From contig JADDOH010001564.1 in the NCBI GenBank assembly GCA_016648135.1, forward strand, positions 1-64,000: 64,000 nucleotides of DNA, given 5' to 3'. Each line of letters begins with the position of its first letter. The first letter of the stretch is position 1. Source of the DNA: Agrypnia vestita. Taxonomy: Eukaryota; Arthropoda; Insecta; Trichoptera; Phryganeidae. The notes below the pieces were generated by a model. The model was not told where the DNA came from. It ran no database searches and saw nothing but the letters and a program-made list of their open reading frames with translations. Position numbers and translations under genes: made by a program. Of the stretch, positions 59,075 to 64,000 are shown piece after piece.

Positions 59075-59420
59075 AATTAAGATGAATTATAAAGTCTCAC
59101 AGAAACGAAACTATTTGTGTTAAAAACGTGTATGGAAGTCTCTAATACGATGGCCCAGGGATTACGACCTATGTGGGCTAACTTATGTGATGCAAAATTG
59201 CAACATTGACCAATTCCAGCGTAAGAACATCCACTCATTATCTTTTTTTTTAAGTTGTATATATGTTACATTTCTAGGAATCTTTCGTTTATTTGATTGG
59301 ACTATACTAGAGCCATATGAAGGCGTTTTTCATAAAACAGTATATTATATATAGATTTCATGGCTGGTTAGATTACCTCTATATTTTTAATTTTTTGGGA
59401 ACACGGTCTGGTTCCACTGC
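59075..59420 (+). repeat. R1 repeat, copy H
   Basis: Plus-strand R1 from taagatgaattataaagtct through ggcccagggattacgaccta, accaattccagcgtaagaac, gattggactatactagagcc and atagatttcatggctggtta. Adjacent to the A-rich tail of the preceding LINE. Confidence 0.75.
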
Positions 59421-61493
59421 TAGCTCAAATACGTTTGACTTGTTTAAAAAAAATGCGAATTTTGTAAATTTTGTGTTTGAAAAGTTCAGGTATTTATTAT
59501 ATAAGTAATGATATATAAATATTTACCGGACGCCACAAAATAAAATGTTTTCTCGATGAAACTGATTGTTATTCTGTCAAAACGTGTAATTTGTAGGAGT
59601 GCAGTGGTGCGGGGAGCGCATTGCGTAGTGCGCAGCTGGTCGGTTCAGACATGCCTTATGCGTCTTTATGACACACACAATAATTGATACAAACATATAT
59701 TCAGTATAAAAAAATCATATTTATCCGACTTGAAAAATGAGAAAGTGTACATGTAAACAGAGCTAACAGCACCGGAACGCGTTATTCCATTTTAGCATCG
59801 TTTGGAAAAGATTAATAATACAGGTTTTCGGAATACTAATTCAACAAAATATCATAACATGTTTAGCATTACCATATATGTGCTTCTAAGAATTTTTTTG
59901 GAGCAAATTATTATAATTAGATTTTTCGCTTCTAATATAAAATTCTAAAAGTTTGTTTTTATGTATTAAGAAAATATTTAACGGTTATTCCGAACAAAGT
60001 TTTTCTGAAATACTCTTTAACCAACTTATAGACTCTGCAGTTCGATTTATTCTACGAACGAAGAGCTTTAGTAGGAATCGATATCATCTCTAATCTTTCA
60101 GCAAAAAAATATTCGCAATAATAAGACAGCGAAAAACTCCATTTAATATGAAAACAGACGCCAAAAAAACACCAGAGAACAAACACAAATCACGCGATTT
60201 CTTTTCTAAGGGACGCGCTTTCTTCCTAGGGGTGATGAAATTATGGTAAATAAAGGATGTTTTCTCTTATAAATATAGCATTTTCCTCAGAAGCCATTAA
60301 TCACAGTTTTCCCTTTTGTGGACTATTCTTCATTGTCACACTCGGGTGTCGTAATAAACTATCATAAAAAACTCATTTTATAAGTACCTACGCGAAAACA
60401 CAGCATGCGATACAGCTCCCGAAAATGAATTTCAGAATGATGATAAATTAAATTTAAAATTTAATAAAAATTTAATAAAGCAGTTCAAAACTGGCGCAAT
60501 AATTTCGTACAATAACATACGATATAATGGAGAGAGATTTAAGAAATACTTAAAAAAACATTTTCAGTACTAGCCACAAGAATCAAATGTATTTGGTTTG
60601 TGTAGGTAAATGTGTTTTTACTTTTTCTTTAGATGCAATATACATAATTAGAGTTGTAAAGAGAGTAAATTGTTTAAGTTTTTGAACGAATAAACAATAA
60701 AAAATATAGGCTTTATAGTATTGTTATTATTATGATTTTTTTGTTATTTGCTTCTAAACTGCAACAATTCCACACATGAATCGAGCTAGGGCCAAACAAA
60801 CCACTTTGACGAATTTTATATGGAAACTGGGGTATAACCGTCATCATAAAGTTTGGATCAATTTATTGTGTCTCTATTTTCTTTTATATTATTTTCAGAT
60901 AACAGCATTCTTTTACTTTACAATTCAGAAATTTGCTGAAAAATAACTGACCAATTAAAAAATCATTGGGGCACATGGATTTTTTGTGCAATTTTAATAG
61001 TCTGACATTATTTTAAGAGGTTTCATGAGACACATTTTTTTAAAACAACAACAACAAAATAAATAATCAACAAAATAATTTTTCTGTGTTTGAAGAAGAA
61101 GTTATAATATTTTGTTTAATATTTTTATCAATATTTTTAAAAATATTTTTTGTCAAACGTTTCACTAAATGCAATAATGTTCATTAAAGAGGGAACATTG
61201 TATAAAAAAGTCAAGTTCGTTCTAATAGCTGTCATGGTTGCAAGCCATTGTTTCATTCCATCTATTCATTGTTTTTTCATCTATTCATTGACATATTATT
61301 ATAACATTAGGCGGTATCAAGATAACATGGTGTTTTCACACATCAGTCCGTGTTCAAACAATTTTTTTATTTATTTTACTTATTTATTTTATTTTTTATA
61401 TTTTCAATTTATTAGTAATATTGTAGATTAACATTTAAAAAAAATATTGATTATATTATTTGTATGTATCTCATTATATTCTTTGATTATTTA
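59421..61493. other. Long AT-rich stretch
   Basis: A short GC-rich block at 59600-59660 (gcgcattgcgtagtgcgcag is partly self-complementary). No gene and no shared repeat. Confidence 0.45.
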
Positions 61494-61533
61494 CCCCTAT
61501 ATGTTTCGGAAAAACCTTTTCATCGTCAGGGTG
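61494..61533 (-). ncRNA. Hammerhead-ribozyme-like motif, minus strand
   Basis: On the minus strand: CACC, CTGACGA, stem II tgaaaa/ttttcc-like, GAAAC, ATATA, GGGG. It closely follows the motif at 3925 but the stem III G is changed to A and stem I keeps two pairs, so activity is less likely. It marks a Penelope-like tail of the same family as 3.9 kb. Confidence 0.6.
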
Positions 61534-61589
61534 TTTTTTCAAAGTTCACATAGTAGCTTACAGAAAAGGAAAAATTGTAAACAAATACT

Positions 61590-61985
61590 GATTGTATAAA
61601 AATAGAGTTTTGACTGTTCCTAAAGTAACAAACAAATATGGAATGAGAAAACTCGAATATTTGGTGACCATGCTATTGAACGAACTGCAAGGCGCCTTTC
61701 CAACAACGCCTGTCGACTCCAAAATCAGCGGTGAACTTCAGAAGGTGGTTTATGTCAAACGACACTATCTAGGACGGCCTATCTATGAACAAATGTATGA
61801 TTTGATGTGTATCGTGTTATTATATTTGATGTTCAAAAATTAAATGTAATAATATTGTTATATTAAAATTGAAAATGTAAATGTAAAATGTAATAATATT
61901 GTAATATTAATTGTAAAAATGAATCCTGCAGACAAACGTCTCTTTAAGACACGTTTGTCTATTTAAGAATTTTTAAATTTAAAAT
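61590..61985 (+). pseudogene. Probable LINE C-terminus with 3' hairpin
   Basis: The frame (61592-61843) ends with VLTVPKVTNKYGMRKLEYLV, TMLLNELQ, a pattern like the 'P--N-YG-R-L-Y--P-L-N-L' end of CR1/Jockey-type LINE proteins. The stop at 61841 is followed by a 140-bp 3' UTR with a perfect 10-bp stem (agacaaacgt at 61930-61939, acgtttgtct at 61951-61960) and an A-rich end. The hairpin placement parallels that at 48.5 kb. Confidence 0.6.
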
Positions 61986-63049
61986 AAATAGATCAAAAAA
62001 GAAAATGAAGGATAGCGTCAATGGTTTAAATCGCTTTTGAATAAATATTATTTACGAGCTTTTGCCATTATTTTTTGTTCGTTACAGGAGACTTACGTTC
62101 ACAAGATAATGCATTGTATTGAATTGAGTATAGGCCATATATTGTAGGAAGTTTATTCCAGAATTCTAAAATTTTGAAGAAGTACACCGAAATAAAATAT
62201 ATATCTCATAATTTTCCAAACAATTATCACTACATTATTCTGATTTTAACAATTACTGTATTATATTAAAATTCGTTTATTTTTTTAAATAAGTAAAGGT
62301 ACATATGTATATTTATGACTAACTTGATCAATATTAATTCTGGTTTTGTGGAATATTTTTTAAATCAAAATTCTTGTTTCTTTTTCTACTGTATATTTCA
62401 AAGATTTCGTCGTTAAAGATCAAAATCACATCAATTTTAAATAGTAAATTTTCCCACGATTTATATATTTTTAATTTCTCTATGTGAATTTTTCTATGTG
62501 AGCACTCGTTCTTGTGTGAAGTTATTTATGTGTGCACCTTTCGTGTGTACAGTAATCCTGTGTTTCTTTTAACTAGTGATCGAATCGAAAAGCATTCATC
62601 GATACAATATTTATATTTAAAATATTCTAGTATCATATTCAAGTTTTTTTTGGCAAAATCAAAAAACCGAAGAATCAGCACCGTATTCTCGTTTTTTAAT
62701 GAGTTGTGTTCTGAGAATATGAATAATTCTATACTTCATAAAAATTTTAAAAATATCACAAAATGATCATTATTTTAGAAAAAAATTCAAAAATAATACA
62801 GTAGAGAAAATTTTAATGATTGTTTGTACTATATACGTAGACTTTGGTGGCCTTTGTTATAAAAGGCTTACAGACAAACACCTGTAATCGATACCTCTTA
62901 ATTAGAATGCGAGGTGAAAATTTTTATACGATTTTAATTACCTACGCAGTTATTTACGTTGTGTAAATTGTCAAGTTATGCGATAAGCGATAAACGAGTA
63001 GGTAGGTACATGTGATTTTATTACGTGCACAAAATTATTGATTAAAGTA
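61986..63049. other. AT-rich stretch
   Basis: An 84-codon frame at 62512-62766 has no motif. No gene is supported. Confidence 0.4.
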
Positions 63050-63375
63050 GCTGTAACTCGTAAAAAATGATGGAATATTGTTTCGCATTATTGCTAAGCC
63101 CTAGTTTATATTTATAAATATCTTTGTGGCGGTTCGCGGGAAGGCAGCGGTAGCGACATCATTATCGTTGCCGCCTTCGGGTTCGCTGGCCCGGGGTTCA
63201 AGCCCCATCTCCGGCCGTTTAATTTGTAATTTTAACAGTGAATTCACCGTCTGTCTGTCTGACCCCGTAATTACGGGGTCAGACAGACAGATAGACGGAC
63301 GGGCAGTTGGACGGAAGGACGGACAGATGGAATGGCAACGAAATTATTATATTTATATCTCAAAGTAACGTAGAA
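63050..63375 (+). mobile_element. R2 repeat with internal tRNA-like promoter, copy 3
   Basis: Plus-strand copy: leader with GCTAAGCCCTAGTTTATATT, A-box-like GGCAGCGGTAGCGAC (63143), then CCCGGGGTTCAAGCCCCATC (63191) and CGGCCGTTTAATTTG. The GTCTGTCTGTC tail has become a perfect palindrome (63250-63291) followed by GACGGACGG-type repeats. The 80-codon frame across it is incidental. Confidence 0.8.
63250..63291. repeat. 42-bp perfect palindrome in R2 copy 3
   Basis: The left half ends in GACCCCGTAA and the right half starts TTACGGGGTC with no spacer; it extends through the GTCTGTCTGTC / GACAGACAGAC repeats. It could extrude as a cruciform. Confidence 0.9.
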
Positions 63376-63444
63376 AAGGGTTTGTTCTAAGAACACAGTT
63401 TCTGGATTTTGTCTAGGGACTGTATTCCTAAAACATTCCTACAC
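63376..63444. other. Short unassigned stretch
   Basis: Nothing recognised. Confidence 0.4.
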
Positions 63445-63900
63445 ATAAAAATATTATTAAAATATATACTGGTGTTTGAAAGGAGTCAAAAAAATTTAAA
63501 ATACTGATTTTCAGGCGTGTTCTAGTATATATGTTAAAATAATTCGTAATAATCTCATGATAAAATTAAAAAGTGTATTGCTTATTACTCCATTTAAAGA
63601 ATATATAGGTATCATTACCAGCTGTGAAATTTTTTTTAAACTAGTTCAAAAGAAAGGACTACATATATATCCAGCATAATCCATTCAAATAAACGACTTT
63701 CAAATTAAAACATATATGGAACTTTCAAAAATATGACATGTGCGGATATGAACGTTGCATTGCGTAGAGTGATCACTTAAGCTAGCTCATATAGATTGTA
63801 AGCCCTGGGTCTTCATTTAAAAAAAACTTCCACACAAGTTTCTCATTTTCAACGCTTCGTCTTTGTGAAACTCTCTATAATTTATTTATATTAAGTAAAA
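63445..63900 (-). repeat. R1 repeat, copy I (near full length)
   Basis: Minus-strand R1 with the terminal text aaaatatatactggtg at 63462, ggtatcattaccagctgtga (63610), agtgatcacttaagctagct (63769), agccctgggtc (63801) and ttcgtctttgtgaaactctc (63856). Together with copy B it defines a length of about 400-450 bp. Confidence 0.75.
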
Positions 63901-64000
63901 AAAGGGTTTTAAAACTTACAATTAGTAGAGATTATAATAGAAGTAGTAGCAGCACAACCCAATCTTGCATGATTAGACCCCCTTATACTGATTTTCTTTG

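Overview
The window is eukaryotic, AT-rich, intergenic or intronic DNA, most likely from an insect. Lepidoptera is the best guess because five or six copies of a LINE tail end in the CTGCCTACCCCTGCGGGG-type signature typical of moth and butterfly genomes, but this is an inference from memory of that pattern. There is no complete gene. The only credible host coding sequence is one internal exon on the minus strand (11806-12571). It has a consensus acceptor, a consensus donor and a 254-codon open frame. Its partner exons are not recognised in the window, so much of the 64 kb may be intron.

Most of the rest is layered transposon debris. (1) Penelope-like elements (PLEs): two GIY-YIG endonuclease remnants (about 2.1-2.5 kb and 3.7-3.8 kb), and eight or nine hammerhead-ribozyme-like motifs scattered through the window, several with all three stems and a plausible cleavage triplet. 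One pair lies in a perfect 2 x 192-bp palindrome at 5113-5513. (2) LINEs: 5'-truncated reverse-transcriptase and tail fragments of at least four families, twice nested one inside another (30.9-32.8 kb and 48.2-48.9 kb). (3) DNA transposons: a pogo/Tigger-like element with intact 25-bp inverted termini and TA duplications at 27444-29251 that has lost its DDE core; a broken Tc1/mariner-type transposase at 40.26-41.27 kb; a TTTCGG-rich element with inverted ends at 24965-26225 that hosts a LINE; and a self-complementary 537-bp element at 2585-3121 with a partial second copy at 17.7 kb. (4) Non-autonomous repeats: family R1 (about 400-450 bp, nine loci) and family R2 (about 320 bp with an internal tRNA-like promoter, three copies). 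(5) LTR-like segments at 13.85 and 35.85 kb.

Local tandem structures include a four-unit 84-bp minisatellite at 53983-54318, a 190-bp dimer near 57.05 kb, a 196-bp duplication of R1 at 51.5 kb, and a 42-bp perfect palindrome at 63250-63291. Stretches not listed as repeats are AT-rich with no recognisable gene. Family assignments come from reading motifs by eye; no alignment or database search was run.
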